Shown: positions 34,276 through 43,594 of the stretch, one piece after another
How the letters are laid out: each line of letters opens with the position of its first letter
Numbering within the stretch: the first letter of the stretch is position 1
NCBI RefSeq assembly: GCF_019929225.1
Contig: NZ_JAHZPA010000001.1
Span: forward strand, 204,805-268,804
Origin: Streptococcus sanguinis
GTDB lineage: Bacteria; Bacillota; Bacilli; Lactobacillales; Streptococcaceae
Reading direction: 5' to 3'
Length of the DNA: 64,000 nt
Made by a program: the position numbers and the translations under genes
Notes under the pieces: model-generated
What the model saw: only the letters and a program-made list of their open reading frames with translations
What the model was told of the DNA's origin: nothing
The model's database searches: none

Positions 34276-35177
34276 AGCACCACCCCCACAAGCCAAGAGT
34301 AAAGAAAGACAACGACAGTAACTAGGCTGATAAATTGCCAGATAAAGCGCGTCTTAAAGTAGTTTTTCATCATCAGTAGATTCTTGACATCTAGCATAGG
34401 CCCAATAACCAAGAAAGCTAAGACTGGCGATAAGCCGAAACTAGCAATCAAGGAGCTCCCGATGAAAGCATCAGCTTCACTGCAAAGTGAGAGCAGGAAG
34501 GACAGCAGCATGAGCAGAAGAATAGCGACAGCCGGTGTCGAGCTGATGGAGGTCAGGATTCTGGTTGGCACATAGACCTGGACTAGGCTGGCAAAGAGAC
34601 AGCCAAAAATCAGATAACGACCTGTATCGAAAAATTCGTCAATAGCCTGCACAAAGACTTGAAAAAGCTTTTGTCCCTTACTGAGATGTGAAAAGTCATG
34701 CTCATGAACAGCCTTGCGATTTTCTTTTTGAATATTGCTGTCTGCAAAGAAGCCCAGAAAAATCCCTAAAAGAACAGCCACGACCATAGAACCTAAAGCA
34801 CGAAGCAGAGCCATTCGGAAGGAATTACCAAAGGCTGAGTAGGTCGCAAAGAGCACGATGGGGTTGATGACTGGAGCCGTTACCAGAAAAGGCACAGCCG
34901 TGTAACTGGGAACTTTCTTTTCAAGAAACCGATTTATAATGGGAACAATTCCGCACTCGCAAGAGGGGAAGACAAAACCAACCAAGCTTCCAAAGAAAAT
35001 CCGAGCCCATTTGTTCTTGGGTAGGAAACGATAAACCTTGTCTGGCGTGACATACACTTCGATAAAGCCAGAAATGATACTTCCAATCAAGACAAAAGGC
35101 AGGGCCTCAATGATAATGGAGAGAAAGATGGCGCCGGCTTGCAGGACACTGGCCGGCAGCTGAGAGAAGAAGCTCAT
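34272..35177 (-). CDS. UPF0718/DUF318 family permease (YcgR-like)
   Basis: 301 residues with about eight hydrophobic helices. The conserved signature VGFVFPSCECGIVPIINRFL with a C-x-C pair, and PFLVTAPVINPIVLFAT, identify the family. LLSLCSEADAFIGSSL is the second conserved motif. The paired cysteines suggest a soft-metal or redox-related substrate, which is inference. It is preceded by and overlaps the 45-residue gene (ATGA) and is followed by the TIGR03943 gene with the same ATGA overlap, so all three are one coupled operon. Confidence 0.85.
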   Translation of the reverse strand: MSFFSQLPASVLQAGAIFLSIIIEALPFVLIGSIISGFIEVYVTPDKVYRFLPKNKWARIFFGSLVGFVFPSCECGIVPIINRFLEKKVPSYTAVPFLVTAPVINPIVLFATYSAFGNSFRMALLRALGSMVVAVLLGIFLGFFADSNIQKENRKAVHEHDFSHLSKGQKLFQVFVQAIDEFFDTGRYLIFGCLFASLVQVYVPTRILTSISSTPAVAILLLMLLSFLLSLCSEADAFIGSSLIASFGLSPVLAFLVIGPMLDVKNLLMMKNYFKTRFIWQFISLVTVVVFLYSWLVGVVL

Positions 35178-35311
35178 TCTTTCTTATCCTTCTCGTTTTT
35201 AGATTTTTTCTTGTCTTCCTCAGGGAACTCTACCTTTTCAATTTTGGGCAGGGTCGCAAACTCCTCAAACATTTTGTCCAAATCATCTGATCTAGTAAAT
35301 TTAACAGCCAT
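35174..35311 (-). CDS. 45-residue charged protein, first gene of the UPF0718 operon
   Basis: The start ATG at 35311 has GAGGTG five bases upstream, and the TGA stop overlaps the ATG of the permease (ATGA). The protein starts MAVKFTRSDDLDKMFEEF, continues with ATLPKIEKVEFPEEDK and ends in a Lys/Glu tail. I recall streptococcal proteins with this start annotated as the SPJ_0845 family, but cannot confirm it here. Translational coupling and the strong ribosome site make it a real gene. It may be a cytosolic partner or regulator of the permease. Confidence 0.8.
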   Translation of the reverse strand: MAVKFTRSDDLDKMFEEFATLPKIEKVEFPEEDKKKSKNEKDKKE

Positions 35312-35342
35312 AAAGACACCTCATTTCTAAAATAATAATTCT

Positions 35343-35348
35343 ATTATA
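35343..35348 (-). promoter_or_regulatory. -10 element of the UPF0718 operon
   Basis: Minus-strand TATAAT, 31 bases before the 45-residue gene, with a weak TTTCAT -35 at 17 bp. The rest of the gap to tex (35349-35471) shows nothing else. Confidence 0.6.
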
Positions 35349-35471
35349 CTACCAATCATCAAAAAATGAAATTTTGAAACATATGAGACTCTTTGTCGCT
35401 GATTTACCCTAAATTTTTTTGTACAAATAGTACTAAATAGTTCTAAAACTGCCTATCTTTCAAAGCACTTG

Positions 35472-35480
35472 TGATATAAT
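35472..35480 (+). promoter_or_regulatory. Extended -10 of tex, nine bases before the ATG
   Basis: TGATATAAT then AGGATTGTT then ATG at 35490. The expected transcript would carry about three untranslated bases. Confidence 0.6.
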
Positions 35481-35489
35481 AGGATTGTT

Positions 35490-37622
35490 ATGGAAAATAT
35501 AAATATTGAAAAAATTGCCCAGAAATTGGGCCTTAAAGAAAGCCAAGTATCACAGGTCCTAGATCTGACCGCTGAGGGAAATACAATTCCTTTTATTGCT
35601 CGTTACCGTAAGGAAATGACAGGAAATCTGGATGAGGTCGAGATTAAGGCAATCATTGACCTAGATAAGAGCATGACAGCTTTGGCAGAACGTAAATCGA
35701 CGGTCTTAGCTAAGATTGAGGAGCAGGGCAAACTAACGGATGCGCTGCGCTCTGAGATTGAGGCTGCAGAAAAGCTGGCTGATGTGGAAGAACTTTATCT
35801 GCCTTATAAGGAGAAGCGTCGTACCAAGGCTACTATTGCGCGTGAAGCAGGTCTCTTTCCTTTGGCCCGCCTCATCCTACAGGATGCGGCTAACTTGCAG
35901 GAAGAAGCTGAGAAACTGACTAGTGAAGCCTTTCCGACAGCAGAAGCTGCTCTTGCTGGAGCAGTGGATATTCTGACCGAGGCGATTTCTGAAGACACCA
36001 AGCTGCGGGCTTGGACCTACCACGAGATGCAGACCAATTCTTCTATCGTATCCAGTCTCAAAGACGGTGATTTGGATGAAAAGCAGGTCTTCCAGATTTA
36101 TTATGATTTTTCCGAAAAAGTAGCGACTATGCAAGGCTACCGGACACTGGCCCTTAATCGTGGTGAGAAGCTAGGTATTCTCAAGGTTGGTTTTGAGCAC
36201 AATCTTGAGAAAATCCTGCGCTTCTTTGAAGTACGCTTCAAGGTGAAAAATGCCTATATTATCGAAGCTGTCCAGCAAGCAGTTAAAAAGAAAATCATTC
36301 CAGCTATGGAGCGCCGTATTCGGACCGAGCTGACTGAGGCTGCTGAGGATGGTGCGATTCAGCTCTTCTCAGATAATCTCCGCCATCTTCTCCTGATTGC
36401 CCCTCTCAAAGGTCGCGTAGTACTGGGCTTTGACCCAGCCTTTCGAACAGGAGCCAAGCTGGCTGTTGTTGATGCGACAGGTAAGATGCTGACGACTCAT
36501 GTCATCTATCCCGTGCCACCAGCAAAGCCAGCTCAGATTGAAGCTTCTAAGAGAGAGTTATCGGAGCTGATTGAGCAGTTTGGTGTGGAAATTATTGCCA
36601 TCGGAAATGGAACTGCCAGCCGAGAAAGCGAAGCCTTTGTAGCAGAAGTTTTGAAATCTCATCCGAATGTCAGCTATGTTATCGTTAATGAAAGCGGAGC
36701 ATCTGTCTACTCTGCTAGTGAACTGGCTCGTCATGAGTTTCCAGAGTTGACTGTTGAAAAGCGCTCAGCTATTTCCATTGCTCGCCGTCTGCAAGATCCA
36801 TTGGCAGAGCTGGTTAAGATTGATCCTAAGTCTATCGGGGTTGGCCAGTACCAGCATGATGTCAGCCAGAAAAAACTGTCTGAAAGTCTGGACTTTGTCG
36901 TTGATACCGTGGTTAACCAAGTCGGGGTCAATATCAACACCGCCAGTCCTGCCCTGCTGGCCCATGTAGCGGGTCTTAATAAAACTATCTCAGAAAATAT
37001 TGTCAAGTATCGGGAAACGGAAGGCTTGATTCGGTCTCGTGAGGCCATCAAGAAAGTGCCGCGTCTAGGCGCAAAGGCTTTTGAACAGGCAGCCGGCTTT
37101 CTGCGTATTCCTGAAAGTGATAACCTGCTAGACAATACAGGCGTTCACCCAGAGTCTTATAAGGCAGTGGAAGAGCTCTTTAAGCGACTGGAAATCAGCA
37201 GTTTGGATGAAGCAGCCCAAGCCAAATTAAAAGCTGTGCAGACTGCTAGTTTGGCTGCAGAGCTAGGCTTGGGAGAAGAAACCCTCAAAGATATTATTGC
37301 GGATTTGCTCAAGCCTGGCCGAGATTTGCGTGATTCCTTTGACGCGCCAGTTTTGCGGCAGGATGTCTTGGATATCAAGGACCTGCGCATCGGTCAAAAA
37401 CTCGAAGGGGTCGTCCGCAATGTCGTCGATTTCGGAGCCTTTGTGGATATTGGTATCCACGAAGACGGTCTTATCCATATTTCCAAGCTGAGCACTGACT
37501 ATATCAAGCATCCTAGTCAGGTCCTATCTGTTGGTGACTTGGTGACCGTCTGGGTGGATAAACTGGATGTGGAGCGGGAGAAGGTCAACCTCTCTCTGAT
37601 AGCACCAAATGAATCTAACTAA
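35490..37622 (+). CDS. tex: RNA-binding transcription accessory protein Tex
   Basis: 710 residues. The N-terminal helix-turn-helix region has the Tex signature [19 protein letters not shown]. The YqgF/RuvC-like domain has [17 protein letters not shown]. The helix-hairpin-helix pair has [16 protein letters not shown] and [18 protein letters not shown]. The S1 domain at the C-terminus has [26 protein letters not shown]. It acts in transcription and RNA quality control. The promoter spacing predicts a nearly leaderless mRNA. Confidence 0.97.
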   Translation: MENINIEKIAQKLGLKESQVSQVLDLTAEGNTIPFIARYRKEMTGNLDEVEIKAIIDLDKSMTALAERKSTVLAKIEEQGKLTDALRSEIEAAEKLADVEELYLPYKEKRRTKATIAREAGLFPLARLILQDAANLQEEAEKLTSEAFPTAEAALAGAVDILTEAISEDTKLRAWTYHEMQTNSSIVSSLKDGDLDEKQVFQIYYDFSEKVATMQGYRTLALNRGEKLGILKVGFEHNLEKILRFFEVRFKVKNAYIIEAVQQAVKKKIIPAMERRIRTELTEAAEDGAIQLFSDNLRHLLLIAPLKGRVVLGFDPAFRTGAKLAVVDATGKMLTTHVIYPVPPAKPAQIEASKRELSELIEQFGVEIIAIGNGTASRESEAFVAEVLKSHPNVSYVIVNESGASVYSASELARHEFPELTVEKRSAISIARRLQDPLAELVKIDPKSIGVGQYQHDVSQKKLSESLDFVVDTVVNQVGVNINTASPALLAHVAGLNKTISENIVKYRETEGLIRSREAIKKVPRLGAKAFEQAAGFLRIPESDNLLDNTGVHPESYKAVEELFKRLEISSLDEAAQAKLKAVQTASLAAELGLGEETLKDIIADLLKPGRDLRDSFDAPVLRQDVLDIKDLRIGQKLEGVVRNVVDFGAFVDIGIHEDGLIHISKLSTDYIKHPSQVLSVGDLVTVWVDKLDVEREKVNLSLIAPNESN

Positions 37623-38046
37623 CTATGTCAAGCAGGTTTCAGTTGAAGATTTTGGCTGGGAATTCCGACACCAAGCTTATTGGAACAAGCGCCTCCGCAC
37701 TACAGGAGGACGCTTCTTTCCAAAAAATGGTCATCTAGATTTCAACCCAAAAATCTATGAAACTTTTGGGCTGGAGATCTTTCGAAAAATTGTCCGCCAT
37801 GAGCTGGCTCACTATCACCTTTATTATCAGGGCAAAGGTTACCGACATGGGGATAGAGATTTTAAAGAACTGCTCAAGCGAGTTGATGGTCTGCGCTACG
37901 CTCCCGCGTTGTCCAACTCGCAAACCTTACTCATCTATGAATGCCTGAGCTGCGGAGCACTTATCCGTCGCAGACGCAGAGTCAATCTTCAAAAATACCG
38001 TTGCGGACGCTGTATGGGCAAGCTCCGTTTGTCAGAGAAAGCTTGA
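37609..38046 (+). CDS. SprT-like zinc metalloprotein
   Basis: 145 residues. The HExxH-type motif is [11 protein letters not shown], and a zinc ribbon closes the protein with [15 protein letters not shown] and [10 protein letters not shown] (CxxC, CxxC). This is the SprT/YdcK family, distantly related to eukaryotic Spartan proteases. It overlaps tex by 14 bases and is probably cotranslated with it. It may act on DNA- or RNA-bound proteins, although that is inference. Confidence 0.92.
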   Translation: MNLTNYVKQVSVEDFGWEFRHQAYWNKRLRTTGGRFFPKNGHLDFNPKIYETFGLEIFRKIVRHELAHYHLYYQGKGYRHGDRDFKELLKRVDGLRYAPALSNSQTLLIYECLSCGALIRRRRRVNLQKYRCGRCMGKLRLSEKA

Positions 38047-38055
38047 TAGATTAGC

Positions 38056-38085
38056 AAGAGAGTTCCTTGAAGAACTCTCTTTTTT
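38056..38085 (+). terminator. Terminator after the SprT-like gene
   Basis: AAGAGAGTTC and GAACTCTCTT arms followed by TTTT. A second small hairpin around AATCAG/CTGATT lies at about 38110-38130. Confidence 0.85.
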
Positions 38086-38145
38086 AAAAAAATGAATTCT
38101 CTAAAGCATAATCAGCCTTTGGCCTGATTGTTTTCTCATGAAATA

Positions 38146-38154
38146 TGGTAGAAT
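38146..38154 (+). promoter_or_regulatory. Extended -10 promoter of the PspC gene
   Basis: TGGTAGAAT, 30 bases before the ATG at 38185. An ATG at 38164 would be almost at the transcript start and has no ribosome site. Confidence 0.55.
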
Positions 38155-38184
38155 AAAGTAAATATGATCATTGAGGTCTCTATC

Positions 38185-38460
38185 ATGAACGTGAAATTCT
38201 ATAAGTTGAAAAAGAATCGACTGATTTCCGGTGTCTTGTCCGGTCTATGTGATAAATTTGATTTTGATCTGAGCTTGGTGCGCTTCCTCTTTATTATCTT
38301 TACTGTGGTCAATTTCGGCTTGGGAATTCTCATCTATATCCTGCTAGCTATGGTTATGCCCTATAAAGAAGACATAGAAGAAGAAATGTATGGAACCGGC
38401 CCGCGCAAACGAAAAGAAGCAGAAGCTATCGAAGACGATAAAGATGGCTGGTTTTGGTAA
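38185..38460 (+). CDS. PspC domain envelope protein
   Basis: 91 residues from the second ATG, which has GAGG eight bases upstream. The PspC signature KKNRLISGVLSGLCDKFDFDLSLVRFLFI is followed by one strong membrane helix (VVNFGLGILIYILLAMVMP) and a charged tail. The family acts in envelope stress as a sensor or anchor. No other psp genes are nearby, as is usual in streptococci. Confidence 0.9.
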   Translation: MNVKFYKLKKNRLISGVLSGLCDKFDFDLSLVRFLFIIFTVVNFGLGILIYILLAMVMPYKEDIEEEMYGTGPRKRKEAEAIEDDKDGWFW

Positions 38461-38481
38461 TTCTTAATAAAATAGAAAATT

Positions 38482-38503
38482 TCGGGATGCTCTCCCGATT
38501 TTT
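38482..38503 (+). terminator. Terminator after the PspC gene
   Basis: TCGGGA and TCCCGA around TGCTC, then six T residues. Confidence 0.75.
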
Positions 38504-38562
38504 TACTTGAAGTAGGGAATGTTTTAGTAAGACATTTCTATGCCGTGATTTATTTTCTGCTT

Positions 38563-38593
38563 GCTTCTTTTAGATAAAATCTAAAAAAGAAGC
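38563..38593. repeat. Orphan inverted repeat before the NUDIX gene
   Basis: GCTTCTTTTAGAT and ATCTAAAAAAGAAGC form a 13-15 bp imperfect palindrome with a two-base bulge around AAA. There is no T-tract, so it is not an obvious terminator. Confidence 0.5.
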
Positions 38594-38665
38594 AGGATAG
38601 AAAACCAGGTAAATTGACAATTAAAAACTTCACCAAAATATTAGCAATTTATCTAAGGAGGAAAT

Positions 38666-39157
38666 ATGACAGAAGTTTGGAATGCCTATGACTTAAATCG
38701 AAATCAACTCCCTCATCTCCTGGTTCGAGGAGAAAAAATTCCTGAAGGACAGTTTCATCTCTGTGTTAATGTCTTGGTTCGCCATCAGGATGGTGATATT
38801 CTCTTTATGCGGCGATCAGCCAATAAAAGCCTTTATCCTGGCTATTATGAGTTCGGAGCAGGAGGCAGTGTGCTGGCTGGAGAGGATAGCCAGACAGCCG
38901 CCTTACGTGAATTAAAAGAGGAAACTGGTCTGGTTCCTGACAGCATCAGACTTTTGGAGCAGGTGTGCTCTGTCAATGATCAGTGCCATTTCGACTACTA
39001 TGAGGTGGTTGTGTCTGGCGATAAGAGTCAAGTCCGCTATCAGGAAGGCGAAACAGATGCTCATGTCTGGTTGCCTCTGAAAGAGGTCCCAGATTTTGTA
39101 GAAAACCATCCTTGTTTTAAGAACCAAAAGAAGATTCTTAACAGCCTGCTTGACTAA
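38666..39157 (+). CDS. NUDIX hydrolase
   Basis: 163 residues. The Nudix box is complete: G-SVLAG-E-DSQTAAL-RELKEETGL (G x5 E x7 REUxEExGU). The preceding SANKSLYPGYYEFGAGG and following strands fit the fold of the MutT/IPP-isomerase-like group, and the start (NAYDLNR...VRGEKIPEGQFHLCVNVLV) recalls that group. It hydrolyses a nucleoside diphosphate linked to another moiety. Substrate is not defined. AAGGAGGA precedes the ATG. Confidence 0.9.
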   Translation: MTEVWNAYDLNRNQLPHLLVRGEKIPEGQFHLCVNVLVRHQDGDILFMRRSANKSLYPGYYEFGAGGSVLAGEDSQTAALRELKEETGLVPDSIRLLEQVCSVNDQCHFDYYEVVVSGDKSQVRYQEGETDAHVWLPLKEVPDFVENHPCFKNQKKILNSLLD

Positions 39158-39295
39158 GACCATGGCTGTTTTTCTATTTTTACTAAAAAGTTGATTTAAA
39201 TCAAAATATTTTTTCGTTCTAAAATCAATCTTAAAGATTCTTTTGAGGTAAAAATTTGCTATAATAGAAGCAGACAAATTTGAAGGGAGAAGACA

Positions 39296-40231
39296 ATGTC
39301 AGTAAAGGTCAAAGACCTCTTAAAAATGTCTCGTCTGTCTCAGGAGTACGGTGATAAAGTATTACTGGAAAAAGAAATTAAAACTTCAGATATTTCTCGG
39401 CCTGGACTTGAAATGACTGGATATTTTGATTTTTATACACCCGAGCGGATACAGCTGATTGGGATGAAAGAGTGGTCTTATCTGATGAAGATGAGCTCTC
39501 ATAATCGCCATCAAGTACTGTTGAAAATGTTCCAGCCTGAGACGCCGGTGGTTATCATTGCTCGAAATTTAGAGATTCCTAAAGAAATGATTGATGCGGC
39601 TGATGAGAAGCAGGTTGCTATTCTTAGAAGCAAAGCCTCTACTAGCCGCTTGTCTGGAGAAATTTCCAGTTATCTTGATTCTCGGCTGGCTGAGAGAACC
39701 AGTGTTCATGGGGTCCTGATGGATATCTATGGCATGGGTGTTCTCATCCAAGGGGACAGTGGAATTGGTAAAAGTGAGACAGGACTTGAATTGGTTAAGC
39801 GTGGCCATCGTTTGGTTGCGGATGACCGAGTGGATATCTATGCCAAGGATGAAGTGACCCTTTGGGGAGAGCCGGCTGAAATACTGCGCCACCTATTGGA
39901 AATTCGTGGTGTTGGTATCATTGATGTCATGAGCTTATACGGAGCCAGTGCAGTCAAAGATTCTTCTCAAGTTCAGATAGCTGTCTATTTGGAGAATTAC
40001 GATACTCAAAAGACTTTTGACCGTCTAGGTAATGATACAGAGGAGCTGGAGGTTGCCGGTGTCAGAATTCCACGTATTCGGATTCCTGTAAAGACTGGCC
40101 GCAATATCTCAGTCGTGATTGAGGCCGCGGCGATGAACTATCGAGCTAAGCAAATGGGCTATGATGCTACAAAGATCTTTGAAGAGCGCCTCACCGATTT
40201 AATTAGCCGGAATGAGGTGAAACATGATTGA
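39296..40231 (+). CDS. hprK: HPr kinase/phosphorylase
   Basis: 311 residues. The P-loop is [19 protein letters not shown], followed by the VADDRVDI region with the bifunctional catalytic residues. [16 protein letters not shown] is the HprK signature and [14 protein letters not shown]-type C-terminal helices follow. It phosphorylates HPr at Ser46, the corepressor for CcpA encoded at 10.1 kb. Its upstream promoter TGCTATAAT lies near 39257. lgt starts eight bases before its stop. Confidence 0.97.
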   Translation: MSVKVKDLLKMSRLSQEYGDKVLLEKEIKTSDISRPGLEMTGYFDFYTPERIQLIGMKEWSYLMKMSSHNRHQVLLKMFQPETPVVIIARNLEIPKEMIDAADEKQVAILRSKASTSRLSGEISSYLDSRLAERTSVHGVLMDIYGMGVLIQGDSGIGKSETGLELVKRGHRLVADDRVDIYAKDEVTLWGEPAEILRHLLEIRGVGIIDVMSLYGASAVKDSSQVQIAVYLENYDTQKTFDRLGNDTEELEVAGVRIPRIRIPVKTGRNISVVIEAAAMNYRAKQMGYDATKIFEERLTDLISRNEVKHD

Positions 40232-41009
40232 TCCAGTAGCTATCCAACTAGGACCTATCAGTATTCGCTGGTATGCCATCTGTATTGTCACAGGCTTAGT
40301 ATTAGCCGTTTATCTTGCCATGAAAGAGGCTCCGCGTCGGAAGATTATTCCTGATGATATTTTGGATTTTATCCTAGTGGCTTTTCCCGTAGCCATCGTG
40401 GGTGCCCGGCTTTATTACGTGGCCTTCGAGTGGGATTATTACGGTAAGAATCTGATAAAAATCATTGATTTCTGGAATGGCGGAATAGCAGGTATTGCCA
40501 TTTACGGCGGGCTGATAGCTGGTGCTATCGTTCTCTACTTTTTTTGTAGGAGAAGGCTGATTCACCCAGTTGATTTTCTGGATATTGCAGCACCAAGTGT
40601 GATGATTGCCCAGAGTATTGGTCGCTGGGGAAATTTTGCCAACCATGAGGCCTATGGTGCGGCAGTTAAGAGTTTGGACTATCTGCCTAGCTTTATTCGT
40701 GAAAATATGTATATCGAAGGCAGCTACAGACAGCCAACTTTCCTCTATGAATCTCTATGGAACCTACTTGGTTTTATCTTGATTATTGTTCTCCGCCGTC
40801 GGCCTAAGTTGCTGAGACAGGGAGAAATCGCTGCCTTCTATCTAATTTGGTATGGATTTGGTCGGATGATCATTGAGGGGATGCGGACAGACAGTCTCAT
40901 GTTTGCTGGTCTGCGTGTTTCCCAATGGTTATCTCTGATTCTTATTTTTGTCGGAATCGGCATCATCATTTACCAAAGAAAAAAGAAAGCCCCTTACTAT
41001 CAAGAATAA
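40224..41009 (+). CDS. lgt: Prolipoprotein diacylglyceryl transferase
   Basis: 261 residues with seven predicted helices. The signature is [12 protein letters not shown], with the preceding [13 protein letters not shown] containing the lipid-binding part. [10 protein letters not shown] and [16 protein letters not shown] are further conserved motifs. It attaches diacylglycerol to the lipobox cysteine of preproteins, including the siderophore-binding and 17.2-kb lipoproteins of this window. It overlaps hprK with its GAGGTG site inside that gene. Confidence 0.96.
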   Translation: MIDPVAIQLGPISIRWYAICIVTGLVLAVYLAMKEAPRRKIIPDDILDFILVAFPVAIVGARLYYVAFEWDYYGKNLIKIIDFWNGGIAGIAIYGGLIAGAIVLYFFCRRRLIHPVDFLDIAAPSVMIAQSIGRWGNFANHEAYGAAVKSLDYLPSFIRENMYIEGSYRQPTFLYESLWNLLGFILIIVLRRRPKLLRQGEIAAFYLIWYGFGRMIIEGMRTDSLMFAGLRVSQWLSLILIFVGIGIIIYQRKKKAPYYQE

Positions 41010-41067
41010 GAAATAATAGATCCGTTGACTCTTTTATAAGAGATGTCAGCGATGAAAGGAGAGAAAT

Positions 41068-41466
41068 ATGATAATTGAAATTGCTTATGCTTTACTGGCA
41101 GTTGCCCTTATTATCTTCGTGATTTACTTGACGATAACAGTCAAAAATCTGGGCGAGAAAGCTGGTAAGATGCTAGATGAAACAGAAAATACCATCAAGG
41201 TCTTGACTTCTGATGTCAACGTGACCCTTCACCAAACCAATGATTTACTGGCCAAGGTCAATGTCTTGACTGACGACATCAATCAAAAAGTCGCAACTAT
41301 TGATCCTTTGTTTACAGCTGTAGCGGACCTGTCTGAGTCTGTTTCAGATTTAAACGTTCAGGCGCGCACGCTGAGTAAAAAAGCTGTGTCTGTTGGCAAG
41401 GGATCTGTTAAGACAACAGCTGGTTTATCTGCTTTGCGTTTTGCTTCAAAATTGTTTAAAAGATAA
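41068..41466 (+). CDS. DUF948 membrane-anchored coiled-coil protein
   Basis: 132 residues. An N-terminal helix (IAYALLAVALIIFVIYLTITV) precedes a heptad-like region of about 80 residues containing repeated LLAKVNVLTDDINQKV units. The C-terminus is basic. This is the DUF948 family, usually found with a YtxH-like gene as it is here. An envelope stress or divisome accessory role is possible. It is the third gene of the hprK unit, with AAAGGAG upstream. Confidence 0.88.
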   Translation: MIIEIAYALLAVALIIFVIYLTITVKNLGEKAGKMLDETENTIKVLTSDVNVTLHQTNDLLAKVNVLTDDINQKVATIDPLFTAVADLSESVSDLNVQARTLSKKAVSVGKGSVKTTAGLSALRFASKLFKR

Positions 41467-41481
41467 GAAAGAAGGTCTATT

Positions 41482-41964
41482 ATGGGAAAATTTTCATCAC
41501 TGTTATTGGGCGCCGTTACAGGTGCAGCTGCTGCCTATTTTCTGACCAGTAAGAAAGGAAAGGAAACGACAGATAAGGTTCGGGACTTTGTTAAGGAATA
41601 CCAAGAAAATCCTGATGATATCCACGAAGCTGTCGTTCAGTCTGCTAAAGACTTTTCAAATCAAGCTGTCAGCGCAATTCAACAAACCAAGGAAAAGGTT
41701 GAGAAAGGCGAGATTACAACTGAAACAGTCATCGAATCTGTCAAAGAAACGACAAAATCAGTCGTGGACTACTCGCAGGATAAGTTTAACGAAATCAAAG
41801 AAAAATTTGATAAAGAAGAAAGTAACTTTGCAGAGGAAGAGCCTGTGATCTTCCAAGAGGAAGAAGAGGAACCTTCAGAAGAAATCATCATTGACTTCGG
41901 AGCAGAAGCGACAGAAGGTCAAGAAGAAAAGACTGCTGAAACTGATAATCAAGAAGAAAAATAA
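41482..41964 (+). CDS. YtxH domain protein, acidic tail
   Basis: 160 residues. The YtxH N-terminus KFSSLLLGAVTGAAAAYFLTSKKGKE has a glycine/alanine-rich membrane segment. A long amphipathic Lys/Glu/Gln helix follows, ending in a highly acidic tail (EEPVIFQEEEEEPSEEIII). The family is associated with general stress. It starts 15 bases after the DUF948 gene and ends the operon at a long terminator. Confidence 0.88.
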   Translation: MGKFSSLLLGAVTGAAAAYFLTSKKGKETTDKVRDFVKEYQENPDDIHEAVVQSAKDFSNQAVSAIQQTKEKVEKGEITTETVIESVKETTKSVVDYSQDKFNEIKEKFDKEESNFAEEEPVIFQEEEEEPSEEIIIDFGAEATEGQEEKTAETDNQEEK

Positions 41965-42003
41965 AACAAAGAAGACTAGCAATTTTGCTAGTCTTCTTTG
42001 TTT
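41964..42003. terminator. Terminator after the YtxH gene
   Basis: Perfect 17-bp arms AAACAAAGAAGACTAGC and GCTAGTCTTCTTTGTTT around AATTTT. The stop codon overlaps its first base. Confidence 0.9.
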
Positions 42004-42081
42004 GCTAGAATGAAAAAACGAGGACATAAGGTGTCATCGGTTTTTTTCTTATATTTTAAATCGTAGAATCACAAGGTTGGT

Positions 42082-42384
42082 TTATTTGCTAGTTTGGCGT
42101 TTCTTTGCGAATAGGCGATAAGATTGAATACTAATCAGGCTAGAAGCAATTGCCAAAGTGAAGGACATAAATGTATTCATTTTTAAACTCAAAAATACAA
42201 AGCTAAACAAAACTGTCAAGACACAGAAAACAGCAATATTTAAGAAGAAAAAGAGTTCACTTAATCTTGGTGATGTTTCTGCTTCAGGTAAGTACTCTTG
42301 ATAGAGTGGTGTTTGTTCAGATTCAATTTCTTGGTAGTAGTAGTCAGTTGGGTCATCATATTGTTGGTATTTTCTTACGTGCAT
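42082..42384 (-). CDS. Small two-helix membrane protein (DUF3270-like)
   Basis: 100 residues. A Tyr/Gln/Glu/Asp-rich cytoplasmic start (RKYQQYDDPTDYYYQEIESE) is followed by two membrane helices at about 43-66 and 70-88, then a basic end. The composition and length match the streptococcal DUF3270 family as I recall it, without certainty. GGAGAGA lies upstream of the ATG. It stands alone between two plus-strand units. Function is unknown. Confidence 0.75.
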   Translation of the reverse strand: MHVRKYQQYDDPTDYYYQEIESEQTPLYQEYLPEAETSPRLSELFFFLNIAVFCVLTVLFSFVFLSLKMNTFMSFTLAIASSLISIQSYRLFAKKRQTSK

Positions 42385-42499
42385 AATTCTCTCTCCTTAC
42401 AGTACCCTCTAATTCTACCATTTTTTTGCAGTTTTAAATATTACAAAAGAGTTACAAAACGAATAAATTCGAATGAAAAACCACTCCTTTATATTTTTT

Positions 42500-42508
42500 T
42501 GCTATAAT
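42500..42508 (+). promoter_or_regulatory. Extended -10 six bases before the first U32 gene
   Basis: TGCTATAAT, with the hexamer at 42503-42508, then GGTTGT and ATG at 42515. The A of the ATG falls exactly at the predicted +1. Confidence 0.65.
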
Positions 42509-42514
42509 GGTTGT

Positions 42515-43444
42515 ATGAAAAAGATAATTATTACAGGAACAGCTGAAAGTATAGAACAAGTTGAGGAACTTTTAGAGGCAAATGTCGATCGAATTTATGT
42601 CGGTGAGAAAAATTATGGCCTTCGGTTGCCTCATAATTTTAGTTTGGACGAATTAAATCGAATTTCAGACTTAGTTCACCAAGCAGGAAAAGAGTTGACC
42701 GTTGCGGTGAACGCGCTCATGCATCAGGAAATGATGGATAATATCAAGCCCTACCTTGATTTTTTGCAGGAGATTGGGGCAGATTATATTACGGTTGGAG
42801 ATGCTGGTGTTTTCTATGTGCTGCAGCGAGATGGCTATAAATTAAAGACTATTTACGATGCCTCGACCATGGTTACCAGCAGCCGTCAGATTAACTTTTG
42901 GGCAAAGAACGCTGGAGTTTCAGAAGCTGTCTTGGCGCGTGAGATTCCTTCTGCAGAGCTTTTTAAGATGCCAGAGATTCTGGAAATTCCTGCTGAAGTC
43001 TTGGTTTACGGAGCTAGTGTCATCCATCACTCCAAGCGTCCTCTCTTGCAGAATTACTATAATTTTACTCATATCGATGATGAGAAGACGAGAGAACGGG
43101 ATCTCTTTCTGGCAGAACCAAGCGATCCGCAGAGCCATTATTCGATTTTTGAGGACAATCATGGTACTCATATTTTTGCCAATAATGACTTGGATTTGAT
43201 GACCAAGCTGATAGAGTTGGTTGACCATGGATTCTGCCACTGGAAGTTGGAAGGGCTCTACACACCTGGTCACAACTTTGTTGAGATTGCTAAGATTTTT
43301 GTTGAGGCGAGAGATTTGATTGAAACAGGCAAGTTTAGCTCAGATCAAGCCTTTGTGCTGGATGAGGCGATTCATAAACTGCATCCGAAAAATCGTTTTC
43401 TCGATACCGGATTTTATGACTATGACCCTGATATGGTAAAATAA
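42515..43444 (+). CDS. U32 family protein, TrhP1-like (tRNA hydroxylation)
   Basis: 309 residues from the ATG at 42515. In-frame ATGs before it lie in the promoter. The TIM-barrel-like start KKIIITGTAESIEQVEELLEANVDRIYVG is followed by TVGDAGVFYVLQRDGYKLKTIYDAS and EVLVYGASVIHHSKRPLLQNYYN. It lacks the full cysteine cluster of its larger neighbour. In Bacillus the pair TrhP1/TrhP2 (YrrN/YrrO) makes 5-hydroxyuridine at tRNA position 34, and this tandem has the same order and sizes. The promoter spacing predicts a leaderless mRNA. Confidence 0.82.
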   Translation: MKKIIITGTAESIEQVEELLEANVDRIYVGEKNYGLRLPHNFSLDELNRISDLVHQAGKELTVAVNALMHQEMMDNIKPYLDFLQEIGADYITVGDAGVFYVLQRDGYKLKTIYDASTMVTSSRQINFWAKNAGVSEAVLAREIPSAELFKMPEILEIPAEVLVYGASVIHHSKRPLLQNYYNFTHIDDEKTRERDLFLAEPSDPQSHYSIFEDNHGTHIFANNDLDLMTKLIELVDHGFCHWKLEGLYTPGHNFVEIAKIFVEARDLIETGKFSSDQAFVLDEAIHKLHPKNRFLDTGFYDYDPDMVK

Positions 43445-43455
43445 AATTAGAAACG

Positions 43456-43482
43456 AGAACTCTTTTTAGGAGTTCTTTTTTG
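43456..43482 (+). terminator. Terminator after the first U32 gene
   Basis: AGAACTC and GAGTTCT arms, then six T residues. Confidence 0.8.
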
Positions 43483-43533
43483 AGAACAAAAAACATTGAT
43501 AAAGTAGAACTAAAAAATAGATGTTTTAAACTA

Positions 43534-43555
43534 TTTTTTTGAATTAATTCGAATA
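43534..43555 (+). promoter_or_regulatory. SigX-box-like element
   Basis: TTTTTTTG (43534-43541), six bases, TTCGAATA (43548-43555). This matches the streptococcal competence box TNCGAATA with an upstream T-tract. A separate standard promoter lies nearer to the gene. Confidence 0.4.
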
Positions 43556-43594
43556 ATCTAAAAATTAGAATTGTGAAAATAATTCAAAGAACCT

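Noticed and set aside
42458-42475. SigX boxes as the main promoter of the first U32 gene
   Set aside because: Both candidates have a mismatch, and a perfect extended -10 lies directly before the gene.
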